Part shown: positions 1-7,028 of the stretch, one piece after another
How positions within the stretch are numbered: the stretch's first letter is position 1
How the letters are laid out: each line of letters starts with the position of its first letter
Assembly (NCBI GenBank): GCA_022704885.1
Contig: JAKJFO010000121.1
Location: forward strand, 1-12,194
DNA from: Candidatus Rifleibacteriota bacterium
GTDB lineage: Bacteria; Riflebacteria; Ozemobacteria; Ozemobacterales; Ozemobacteraceae
Reading direction: 5' to 3'
DNA length: 12,194 nucleotides
Program-made: the position numbers and the translations under genes
The notes under the pieces: generated by a model
The model's database searches: none
What the model was told of the DNA's origin: nothing
The model's input: only the letters and a program-made list of their open reading frames with translations

Positions 1-9
1 AAAAAAATT

Positions 10-28
10 CCCGGTAGTATATCCCGGG
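10..28 (-). terminator. weak terminator-like hairpin at window edge
   Basis: A 5-bp stem (CCCGG at 10-14 with CCGGG at 24-28, 9-base loop) is flanked on the left by seven A residues. Read on the minus strand, this is a short GC stem followed by AA and a T-run. No minus-strand gene lies just to its right, so any role would be to stop stray antisense transcription, or it belongs to a gene outside the window. The stem is short and the call is weak. Confidence 0.25.
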
Positions 29-147
29 CTTAATCAAATCAAAGTAACCCTGCGATTGTCTCAGCTCAACCTGAAGGAACGGCCCAACCGATCAGAATCT
101 CATGCATTGGCGAGTGCCGACAGCCTGATAGAGCGGGTACAGCCAAT

Positions 148-176
148 TTGACATTTTCGTCAGGGAGTGCCATAAT
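148..176 (+). promoter_or_regulatory. sigma70-type promoter of ahcY
   Basis: A perfect -35 TTGACA (148-153) and a 17-base spacer precede CATAAT (171-176, five of six matches to TATAAT). This predicts a transcript start near 182-184 and a leader of about 47 bases before the ATG at 230. Such a near-consensus promoter fits a constitutive, well-expressed housekeeping gene. The leader is too short for a large riboswitch. Confidence 0.75.
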
Positions 177-229
177 TGAGGCCTGTTATTCAGATGTTCT
201 ATTTCAAGAACGTATTTAAGGAGCTTCAA

Positions 230-1672
230 ATGAATCAGACCGCCATGGAGAAAGAAACCATGAACAAAACCAGCCGCCTTCCCTACAAGGTTAAAGACAT
301 CGAACAGTGGCAGCATGGCCGCAAGGAAATCGAAATCGCCGAACACGAAATGCCCGGCCTGATGGCGCTTCGTGAAAAATACGGCAAACAGAAACCTCTG
401 CGCGGCGCTCGCATCATGGGTTCTCTGCACATGACGGTTCAGACCGCAGTTCTCATCGAAACTCTCGCTGAACTCGGCGCCGATGTCAGATGGGCAAGCT
501 GCAACATTTTTTCGACCCAGGATCACGCAGCGGCAGCTATTGCCAAGCGTGGCATTCCGGTATTTGCCTGGAAGGGCGAAACCCTCAAGGAATACTGGTG
601 GTGCACCAATGAAGCCATTACCTGGCCGGACGGACAAGGACCTGATCTCATCGTCGACGACGGTGGAGATGCTACCCTGATGGTTCACCTTGGCGTCGAA
701 GCCGAAAAGAACGCGAAGTCTCTCAACCGCGAAACCCACGGCGAAGACGAAGCTCAGCTCGTTGCCTTTTTGAAAGAAACTCTCAAATCCCATCCCAACA
801 AATGGACAGAAATGGCTAAGAGAATCAAAGGCGTCAGCGAAGAAACCACGACCGGTGTTCATCGCCTTTACAAGATGATGGAAAACAAGAGCCTGCTCTT
901 CCCCGCCATCAACGTTAACGATTCAGTCACCAAATCAAAATTCGACAACCTTTATGGCTGCCGCGAAAGCCTGGCCGATGGTATCAAGCGCGCCACCGAC
1001 GTCATGGTCGCCGGCAAGGTAGCCGTTGTTTGTGGATACGGCGATGTCGGCAAGGGCTGCGCTCAGAGCATGCGCAATTTTGGTGCCCGCGTCATCGTTA
1101 CCGAAATCGACCCGATCTGCGCTCTGCAGGCCGCCATGGAAGGTTTCGAAGTCAAAACCGTTGAAGACACCCTCGGCACCGGCGACATTTACATTACCAC
1201 CACCGGTAATCGCGACATCATCACCGCTGAACACTGTTCCAAAATGAAGGATCAGGCCATTGTCTGCAATATCGGTCATTTCGACAATGAGATTCAGATG
1301 GCGAAAATCGAATCATGGCCCGGCATCAAGAAAACCAATATCAAGCCACAGGTCGATCGCTATGCTTACAAAGATGGCAAAATGATCTACATTCTGGCTG
1401 AAGGCCGCCTGGTTAACCTTGGCTGTGCCACTGGCCATCCCAGCTTCGTCATGAGTAACTCATTCACCAACCAGACCCTCGCTCAGCTCGACCTGTGGAC
1501 CAGCAAGCGCCAGATTGGTGTTTACACCCTCTCGAAGAAACTCGACGAAGAAGTCGCCAGACTTCACCTCGAAAAGATCGGCGTCAAGCTGACCAAACTT
1601 ACCAAGCAGCAGGCTGATTACATCGGCGTACCGGTAGAAGGCCCCTACAAACCCGATCATTATCGCTACTGA
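230..1672 (+). CDS. ahcY: adenosylhomocysteinase (S-adenosyl-L-homocysteine hydrolase)
   Basis: A 480-residue cytosolic, NAD-dependent enzyme that splits S-adenosylhomocysteine into adenosine and homocysteine. It removes the inhibitory product of methyltransferases and feeds the activated methyl cycle. The N-terminal substrate domain has the family's HMTVQTAVL and [13 protein letters not shown] signatures. The [13 protein letters not shown] segment precedes the Rossmann domain, whose GYGDVGKG loop is at residues 269-276. The protein ends in the typical KPDHYRY tail that completes the neighbouring subunit's cofactor site. The roughly 40-residue insertion before [10 protein letters not shown] is the form common in proteobacteria and many other bacteria; archaeal enzymes lack it. 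The ATG at 230 is chosen because AAGGAG (218-223) lies 6 bases upstream. An in-frame TTG at 176 sits inside the promoter and can be excluded. It is monocistronic, with its own promoter and terminator. Confidence 0.98.
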   Translation: MNQTAMEKETMNKTSRLPYKVKDIEQWQHGRKEIEIAEHEMPGLMALREKYGKQKPLRGARIMGSLHMTVQTAVLIETLAELGADVRWASCNIFSTQDHAAAAIAKRGIPVFAWKGETLKEYWWCTNEAITWPDGQGPDLIVDDGGDATLMVHLGVEAEKNAKSLNRETHGEDEAQLVAFLKETLKSHPNKWTEMAKRIKGVSEETTTGVHRLYKMMENKSLLFPAINVNDSVTKSKFDNLYGCRESLADGIKRATDVMVAGKVAVVCGYGDVGKGCAQSMRNFGARVIVTEIDPICALQAAMEGFEVKTVEDTLGTGDIYITTTGNRDIITAEHCSKMKDQAIVCNIGHFDNEIQMAKIESWPGIKKTNIKPQVDRYAYKDGKMIYILAEGRLVNLGCATGHPSFVMSNSFTNQTLAQLDLWTSKRQIGVYTLSKKLDEEVARLHLEKIGVKLTKLTKQQADYIGVPVEGPYKPDHYRY

Positions 1673-1688
1673 GCTCATAACCAGAAAC

Positions 1689-1720
1689 CCGCCGGGGCCT
1701 AAGGCCCCGGCGGTTTTTTT
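1689..1720 (+). terminator. strong intrinsic terminator after ahcY
   Basis: An 11-bp perfect GC-rich stem (1689-1699 with 1703-1713) with a TAA loop is followed by seven T (1714-1720), 17 bases past the ahcY stop. On the opposite strand the stem is followed by a short T-run (1685-1687 as AAA), so it may also partly stop the convergent unit ending at 1767. Confidence 0.92.
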
Positions 1721-1766
1721 AACGCTGTCTTTGCTTCTCAACAGATTATCAGACCTTATCTGCATC

Positions 1767-4700
1767 TCAGACCGAAAAGAGTTTTTTGACTCGCTCGTAG
1801 TCTTCTTCGGCTCGACGACGATTTTCGCCGGTAATACGGTTGAGTCGGTCTGTATATTCAGCACTTCTGGCGAGCAGCTGATTAATCGAACCTTCCAGCC
1901 AGGATTTATCGACATCATCAGGTAACGCGCAAAATTTCCAGTTACAGGCCCTGGCAAAAGAACTTACTTTGGGATCATAAGCGAGGCCAATCCAGGGAAT
2001 CCCGGCAAGAGTGGCAAGAATGCAGCCATGCAGACGCATTGAAACAACAAGCTCTGCCCCGGCAAGCAATTTTTCGGGCTCGTCAGAGCAAAAAACCCTG
2101 CCCATCCAATTGGCGCGCTGCCACAGACTATCATCTTCGCCAGGCTGCAGTGCTGCCGGGAAAAGATCGAAATTTTCGAACTCTTCGTGCATGTTGACCA
2201 GTTCTTCGGCCAGACGATCTGCGCCCGAGGCGCTTCCACGCAGAATAGCATAGACTTTGGGCAGTTCAATGGTGCTGAGCTTGCCACGGTGGGATATCTC
2301 GCTCAAAAAAGCTAGATCAGAGGTTACCGGAGCGTTCCTGATTCCGGCGATTTCTTCGAGAACGGTGGCCGACTCGATATCGCGCAGACTGACATATTCT
2401 GCCTGCCGCAATTCAGAGGCAAGCCACCGATTTACCGCTTCAGCGACTCTGCCACCTTTCCTGAAAGGCCCAAGTCCCTGTGCAGGGAGAATGACGCGGG
2501 CACCAGCCAGACGAGCCAGTGTCAGCAGTGTCAGGTAATAGACCAGACTGAGCTGACTGGTCGAAGACTGCAGCAGTCCACCACCCGGAATGACTACCGC
2601 TTCGCAGGTCATGATTTCTTCGAGCAATCCGAACAATGCCCGCCGCCGAACAATGGCCATACGTTCGCCAACCGGCAAAGGCGCACGACCACTGTGCAGC
2701 AGAACAACGCGGTGCCCGACAAAATCTTCAAGAAAACGGCGACAGAATGTACGCCAGAGCAGTTCGTCGCCAAGATTGCCATAACCGAAATAACCGATCA
2801 GCAGAACTTTTTTCTGCTTGTCGGAGCCGGCCAGAGACAACAGCCTGAGCACTGCCACCAGAAAAACTACAACAAGCCCGATGAGAATTCCCAGCCAGAT
2901 GCCATTGAAATTGCGCAGCAGGCTCAGCTGCAGAGGTGTATGGAAATGACACATCGAATTGACGGCAGAAACCTGACCCATTTGCATGAAAATCGCCAGC
3001 AACGGCAAAATAGTAAAGTTCTGGCGCAGATAAAAGAAAATAAACAGAAGAGCTGCCGGATATCCGACGAGAAATTCCTTATTACGTGGCCTTGCTACCA
3101 GCGTATTTTCTAGAAAAGTTCGAAACATGTCTTCAAATTCGGAAGGCTTGAGAAAAGTGACGTTGCCGGAACGCAGCAGATAGAGAATCGTGCCGGCGGC
3201 CAGAGCCGAAAGCATGAATACTCCTATCGGATTTACCGGCCGGTGCAGCAGCGTAAAAATTCCTCGTCCATAGGCTCGCAATGACCATAAGCCAGTAATA
3301 ATCAGAGGCAGAATGAATGCCAGTTTGATTCCGCGAAACTGCTCGAACCGCAGCAGGTATTCGACTTCGGAGTAAATGCCGGCAATCAGCACACCGCCCA
3401 GCAGCGAAGGCAGCACCTGGCGTAAGACAAATCCCGGAAGAATCTGCCAGAAAGAACGATTCTCGCAGTTACGCAGACTTTGCATGGCCCAGATAATACC
3501 AATACACGAACTGGCAACAGCCCCAACCAGACCCGACATGGCAATAAAAAGCCGGGTTGTCAGCAATGCATAACCCGACACGGCAACCACAAAAACAACG
3601 AAACACCAGCGCTCATCGAGCTCTGAAAAAAAACTGAGGCGCAACAGTATCAACAGACTGAGCAACAATGAAAGACCGATGGCAACTATTTCAAAAGGAC
3701 TCATGCGCCCGACCATATGGCGGGGGTCATGCATTCGCTGACTTTCATTGCGGGCGATACTGTAACCAGCACCTTCAAGGGCCTGCGCCGTCTGATAAAT
3801 GTAATCGAGATTGAATCTGACAAGGTTTTCGATGAACCTTTTGTCGTCCTGAAAAAAGCATCGAATATAAAGCATTTTCATGCTTCTGTCTTTGACCGCA
3901 CGCACCCAGCGAGCGACCGAGCGACGAACATTGTAGACCTGATCGACTTCTTTTCGAGTAATGCTGTGAACCCGCACGAAAGGCCGACTGGCCGCCAGGC
4001 CTTTGAGATAGGCTTCGATACCGTCCTGAATGTTGAATTCAACCCAGCCAATCCGGTAAGAACGGTTACGAAACTGCTCGATGATCGGCTTCAGTTCGCC
4101 ACGCACACCAAGCATTTCTTCTTCGGCGAACAGCAGAGCGGAAACTGAGGCCGGCGACGGGATCGAGTTGATAATGCTGGCCGCCGCCTCGACGGTCAGA
4201 CCAGGATAATTGAAAACGCGCACGACCAGACCAAGCCCGGCATCGTGCGCCATCTGAAAATATTCAGAAGAAAAACCAAGCCCGACTCTCTCGCGAAAGC
4301 CCTGACTGGATTTGTTGATGACGAGAAGGTTGCGATGAATACGCATGAGCCGGTCGGAGGTGAGTTTCCACGAAAGATTTTGCGCGATTCGATCGAGCAG
4401 CGCGGTATCTTCGGAATGCACCCATAGCGCACCAGGTGAACGGGCGCCGGCCGGCAGATCCTGTTCAAGGCCCTCATCAAGTGAAAGCGTTCGGATCTCT
4501 TTGCTGTTCATAACTGTGATGCGGCCTTCTGATTCGAGAGAAGAAAGCGTATCTTCAGAAACGGCTACCGAACTGGCGCCATTGGCGCGCAGGGCAGCAA
4601 AAAGCTCGCGCAGTATCCAGCCCTCTTCGCGCGCCAGCTGGCGAATTTCTTCAAAATCGACCACAGTTTCGACATAAACATTCTGTTGCTCAGCAACGTT

Positions 4701-4796
4701 GCGAAACAGGCAACGCCAGACCGCCACCAGCATGCCCGGAATGAACAAAGGCAGCAGAATCAGCCAGAAAGCCGGAATCTTCTTGAAAAGCTTCAT
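1767..4796 (-). CDS. csaB: DUF5693-like membrane module fused to CsaB-type polysaccharide pyruvyl transferase
   Basis: A 1009-residue membrane protein. Residues about 8-30 form a membrane anchor. Residues 35-360 look like the extracytoplasmic part of the DUF5693 family (the VVDFEEIRQLA and SVAVSEDTL stretches fit). Residues 365-655 are a polytopic membrane region. The C-terminal third is a pyruvyl transferase of the CsaB family: GYFGYGNLGDE at 668-678, a GGG loop at 738-740, PAQGLGP at 771-777, MRLHG at 920-924 with the family-conserved His923, and YDPKV at 940-944. CsaB transfers a ketal pyruvate from phosphoenolpyruvate to a wall polysaccharide, creating the ligand for SLH-domain proteins. 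In Firmicutes I recall the two parts as separate neighbouring genes, so the fusion is unusual. The ATG at 4796 lies 3 bases after the stop of the upstream gene and has only a weak Shine-Dalgarno, so translational coupling is likely. The pyruvyl transferase call is firm; the DUF5693 call is from memory of the family. Confidence 0.88.
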   Translation of the reverse strand: MKLFKKIPAFWLILLPLFIPGMLVAVWRCLFRNVAEQQNVYVETVVDFEEIRQLAREEGWILRELFAALRANGASSVAVSEDTLSSLESEGRITVMNSKEIRTLSLDEGLEQDLPAGARSPGALWVHSEDTALLDRIAQNLSWKLTSDRLMRIHRNLLVINKSSQGFRERVGLGFSSEYFQMAHDAGLGLVVRVFNYPGLTVEAAASIINSIPSPASVSALLFAEEEMLGVRGELKPIIEQFRNRSYRIGWVEFNIQDGIEAYLKGLAASRPFVRVHSITRKEVDQVYNVRRSVARWVRAVKDRSMKMLYIRCFFQDDKRFIENLVRFNLDYIYQTAQALEGAGYSIARNESQRMHDPRHMVGRMSPFEIVAIGLSLLLSLLILLRLSFFSELDERWCFVVFVVAVSGYALLTTRLFIAMSGLVGAVASSCIGIIWAMQSLRNCENRSFWQILPGFVLRQVLPSLLGGVLIAGIYSEVEYLLRFEQFRGIKLAFILPLIITGLWSLRAYGRGIFTLLHRPVNPIGVFMLSALAAGTILYLLRSGNVTFLKPSEFEDMFRTFLENTLVARPRNKEFLVGYPAALLFIFFYLRQNFTILPLLAIFMQMGQVSAVNSMCHFHTPLQLSLLRNFNGIWLGILIGLVVVFLVAVLRLLSLAGSDKQKKVLLIGYFGYGNLGDELLWRTFCRRFLEDFVGHRVVLLHSGRAPLPVGERMAIVRRRALFGLLEEIMTCEAVVIPGGGLLQSSTSQLSLVYYLTLLTLARLAGARVILPAQGLGPFRKGGRVAEAVNRWLASELRQAEYVSLRDIESATVLEEIAGIRNAPVTSDLAFLSEISHRGKLSTIELPKVYAILRGSASGADRLAEELVNMHEEFENFDLFPAALQPGEDDSLWQRANWMGRVFCSDEPEKLLAGAELVVSMRLHGCILATLAGIPWIGLAYDPKVSSFARACNWKFCALPDDVDKSWLEGSINQLLARSAEYTDRLNRITGENRRRAEEDYERVKKLFSV

Positions 4797-4799
4797 CGA

Positions 4800-5198
4800 T
4801 CAGGGAGTTGTCTCTTCGCTAAGATGCGAAGCAAGCAGCATGGTCGTCTTACGCGCCTTCAGCACGTAATCGCCAGATTCTGGCACAATGATCAGGTGGT
4901 TATGCGGCAGATCGTTGCCGCCGGCAATTTCACGACCGGCAGTCAGGTCAATGACCGCTTTGCCTTTCGCAGCTTCAAGTCTGAGCTGACCTGAGCGTAC
5001 GATCAGCATGCTGCCAGGCTGCGGGCTGATAGACGAGTCTGCCGGCAGCATTATCGAGCGAAACTTGAGAAAATGATCGACAAAGCTCTTTGAGACCAGC
5101 GGATCAGCAACCGTACCCGGGCTCTGAGCAATAGCGACGTGAACTGCGATCAGTGCCGCAATCAGTGCCAGCAGAATTCGCATTGAATTGTTATGCAT
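4800..5198 (-). CDS. small secreted protein co-transcribed with the pyruvyl transferase
   Basis: A 132-residue predicted exported protein with no named domain that I can assign. An N-terminal Sec signal (Arg7 followed by a hydrophobic run to about residue 24) probably ends at an AIA-Q site near residue 24/25. The mature part is short and apparently beta-rich. The pattern at 62-120 (PGSMLIVRSG, VIDLTAGREI, NHLIIVPESGDYVLKA) resembles a compact beta domain I have seen in hypothetical envelope proteins of Clostridia, but this is a resemblance only. The ATG at 5198 is preceded 7 bases upstream by AGGGAG. The later ATG at 5183 would be too far from it. The gene opens an operon with the fusion enzyme, so a role in the same wall polymer or its attached proteins is inferred. 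Confidence 0.75.
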   Translation of the reverse strand: MHNNSMRILLALIAALIAVHVAIAQSPGTVADPLVSKSFVDHFLKFRSIMLPADSSISPQPGSMLIVRSGQLRLEAAKGKAVIDLTAGREIAGGNDLPHNHLIIVPESGDYVLKARKTTMLLASHLSEETTP

Positions 5199-5226
5199 GC
5201 AACCACTCCCTGTCTGATATCGCCCA

Positions 5227-5255
5227 ACTGTACCATAGCCACCAGCAAATGTAAA
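5227..5255 (-). promoter_or_regulatory. promoter of the secreted-protein/CsaB operon
   Basis: On the minus strand, TTTACA (plus-strand 5250-5255, five of six matches) is followed after 17 bases by TACAGT (5227-5232, four of six), with an extended TGG just upstream of the -10. This predicts a start near 5220 and a leader of about 20 bases to the ATG at 5198. Confidence 0.5.
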
Positions 5256-5275
5256 ATCGGGAGGAGCCAAAAATA

Positions 5276-5304
5276 TTGTATTGTCAGGCGGGCTGAATTA
5301 AAAT
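5276..5304 (+). promoter_or_regulatory. candidate promoter of the orphan gene at 5337
   Basis: TAAAAT (5299-5304, five of six) is preceded 17 bases upstream by TTGTAT (5276-5281, three of six). A competing reading is TTGTCA (5281-5286) with TACAAC (5304-5309), also 17 bases apart. Either would start transcription 20-30 bases before the GGAGGA site at 5325-5330. The divergent operon promoter lies about 20 bases to the left. Confidence 0.35.
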
Positions 5305-5336
5305 ACAACTTCAACCGCACAACTGGAGGAATAAAT

Positions 5337-6065
5337 ATGCTGATCAACGAAATCGAAATCACTGGCTCGTCAATCTCGCTCAAATGCTGGGGAACCAGAT
5401 TCGAAGACGTTGCTGCGACCTTCAATCAGATTATGCAACGCGGCGACCAGTTCGATCTTGACAGCGAAATACCAGGATTTCATGACTGCGACTGCGAAAG
5501 CGAAGTAATTCGCGGTTTCTACTCAGTTGTCGTGCCTTTTGAAATAGAGCATCTCGTTGATGGAATCACCACCAAAACGCTTTTTAAACGCATTGAAAGT
5601 TGCGAATTCATCATCAACGAAAGAGGGATGTACTCATTTGGAAAATCCGGTCCCCAGAAACTGCTTGGCGCTGCTCTCGCAGCTGCAACCGGCGTGCATG
5701 TCGACCTCATCGAGTTTGAATTCAACCATCTAAGCATGCTGCAGGAGCGGATGACGAGAATCAAGACAATCGTCGTCACCAATCCGAAGGAAAAGGAAGT
5801 CAGACGCGCCCGTCTGGCTGGCCACATGGAAAGTTATACTGAATATAACATTGTCGACCCACGCAACCATGGCATAGAATCAGTTGCAGGCCTGGTCGAT
5901 ACGCCACTCGGGCCACTCACGATAAATGTCGGCAAAAAAGGCAGCATCAGGCTGAATGTAAAAAAAGGACTGATCATGACCCTCGAATGTCTCGACTGGA
6001 TCATGTCGCTGATCATGGACGAAAAGCGCCCCGACCCGGTTAAAGCACCCCAGTCAGCGTTCTAA
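5337..6065 (+). CDS. orphan protein of unknown function
   Basis: I do not recognise this 242-residue protein. It has no signal peptide or membrane segment and is probably cytoplasmic. The first half (1-105) alternates short strands and charged turns and includes a CDC pair (Cys51, Cys53) plus Cys17 and Cys89. A hydrophobic helix (LLGAALAAATG, 109-119) leads into a second half with a basic stretch (KEKEVRRAR, 151-159) and a glycine-rich TPLGPLTINVGKKG segment (189-202). The tail after about 228 is polar and proline-containing. The start is well supported: ATG at 5337 with GGAGGA six bases upstream; in-frame codons to the left lie in the promoter region. It is transcribed alone, divergent from the secreted-protein/CsaB operon, and its stop is only 9 bases from the stop of the convergent FHA gene. 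Coding is supported by length, ribosome site and codon use like its neighbours. Confidence 0.8.
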   Translation: MLINEIEITGSSISLKCWGTRFEDVAATFNQIMQRGDQFDLDSEIPGFHDCDCESEVIRGFYSVVVPFEIEHLVDGITTKTLFKRIESCEFIINERGMYSFGKSGPQKLLGAALAAATGVHVDLIEFEFNHLSMLQERMTRIKTIVVTNPKEKEVRRARLAGHMESYTEYNIVDPRNHGIESVAGLVDTPLGPLTINVGKKGSIRLNVKKGLIMTLECLDWIMSLIMDEKRPDPVKAPQSAF

Positions 6066-6074
6066 GCAACGAAC

Positions 6075-6947
6075 TCAGGCCACCGCTTCCGGCAGCACAT
6101 CGCGCGACCTTGCCAACCGCGAATGGTAGACGAAAACCCGGTCACCAACGGTAATGATATCTCCATCGACCAGCACCCGATAACGCAGAGCCGTGCGATT
6201 AACCTTTATTACGTGCTCGTCTTCGAGAGCCTCGACCACATGCATGCCATCTTTTTCGCTGATTGCGAAAAGGTGAGGCGGCCCTTCAGCCAGCGTCAGA
6301 TCGCATTCATCGGCTGATCCGGCAAGAAATTCATGTGCGTCGATATAATAGCGAAAAACGATCAACCGGCTTCTTTCTTCGTCGAGCCAGCTTTCCTTGA
6401 GGAGTTCCCAGGCGAGAGCGAAACCAAAACCGATCATGGCGCCCAGAAACAGGAAAGACAGCAGCAGATGGTTGTGAATGAACCGGTCGATCGATGACCC
6501 GGCAATAACAAAAGCCGGGGTCAGCCCCATCATGGTGCGGCACATAATTTTGAGGCTGTTGTGCAGCACACCGAAACTGGCTGCCAGACACAACGAAAGA
6601 AACAACCACCAGAAAAACCGCATGACTCCAGAAGGCAGCACAACCCAGGCCCCGGCGAAATCAGCTATTATTGCAAATATGACGGCGCCAAGCATGGTGA
6701 TCGACAGGCCAATCGATGTCGCCGAAATCCAGTATGCTCCTGCCTTGGCAAATTTTCGCTCCATAAAAATGACTGGCAGCGAAGACACCAGACCGCTGAA
6801 TAAGCCGCAAAACACGCCGGTTACCAGCAACCCGGTCTGAAAATTTTCGATCAGGTTCCAGGGGTTGGTATCAGGCGCAATCAGCCAGGCTCCAAAACCT
6901 GTAAGCAGGCCGGAAAAACAGACGGTAAAAAAGAAAAGCCAGTTCAA
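6075..6947 (-). CDS. polytopic membrane protein with degenerate C-terminal FHA domain
   Basis: A 290-residue inner-membrane protein. I see about six hydrophobic segments (near 3-24, 38-61, 72-100, 107-128, 139-152, 158-182), then a cytoplasmic domain at about 205-276 with the FHA layout: a first strand ending in AGSADECDL, His225, a VNRTAL turn with Asn250, then LVDGDIITVGDRVFVYH. FHA domains usually bind phosphothreonine. Here the usual Gly-Arg is Gly-Ser (210-211) and the Ser before the conserved His is Pro (PPH, 223-225), so canonical phosphopeptide binding is doubtful. No ATG is available before residue 63. I use TTG at 6947, with a GGAAG-like site upstream and an in-frame stop (TAA) six codons earlier. 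The ATPase gene on the same strand ends 81 bases upstream, with an intrinsic terminator between them. The 3' end has no terminator. Confidence 0.82.
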   Translation of the reverse strand: MNWLFFFTVCFSGLLTGFGAWLIAPDTNPWNLIENFQTGLLVTGVFCGLFSGLVSSLPVIFMERKFAKAGAYWISATSIGLSITMLGAVIFAIIADFAGAWVVLPSGVMRFFWWLFLSLCLAASFGVLHNSLKIMCRTMMGLTPAFVIAGSSIDRFIHNHLLLSFLFLGAMIGFGFALAWELLKESWLDEERSRLIVFRYYIDAHEFLAGSADECDLTLAEGPPHLFAISEKDGMHVVEALEDEHVIKVNRTALRYRVLVDGDIITVGDRVFVYHSRLARSRDVLPEAVA

Positions 6948-6977
6948 TAGAGCAGCTTCCAGTTACTATAAATTTAT

Positions 6978-7015
6978 AAAAAGGCGGCAGGAAAGCCTTG
7001 CGCCAACCTGCCGCC
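6978..7015 (-). terminator. intrinsic terminator after the AAA+ ATPase gene
   Basis: On the minus strand, a 9-bp perfect stem (GGCGGCAGG with CCTGCCGCC, plus-strand 7007-7015 with 6983-6991, 15-base loop) is followed by a run of five T (6982-6978) and more A/T. It lies 13 bases past the ATPase stop and 30 bases before the TTG of the FHA gene. It should end the ATPase transcript or attenuate read-through into the membrane-FHA gene. Confidence 0.85.
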
Positions 7016-7028
7016 GTGAAATTGTCAA

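Noticed and set aside
1..229. SAH or SAM riboswitch upstream of ahcY
   Set aside because: I find no conserved core of these riboswitches, and the near-consensus promoter at 148-176 leaves a leader of only about 47 bases.
176..229. 18-codon N-terminal extension of AhcY from TTG at 176
   Set aside because: The codon overlaps the -10 box and lies before the expected transcript start; the ATG at 230 has an ideal AAGGAG site.
92..862. 256-codon open frame antisense to ahcY
   Set aside because: It lies opposite a certain gene, has no ribosome site, and its sequence reads as the complement of ahcY codons; a shadow produced by the biased codon use.
1742..1762. Imperfect hairpin (CAGAT/ATCTG) past the csaB stop as its terminator
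   Set aside because: Only a 5-bp A/T-rich stem with a mismatch, and no T-run on the minus strand.
2694..4148. Several plus-strand open frames of 60-143 codons opposite csaB
   Set aside because: All lie within a continuous 1009-codon gene with family motifs, and none has a plausible ribosome site or domain.
7023..7028. TTGACA on the minus strand just after the ATPase stop, as a promoter for the FHA gene
   Set aside because: No -10 box lies 16-18 bases downstream; that position falls in the GC-rich terminator stem.
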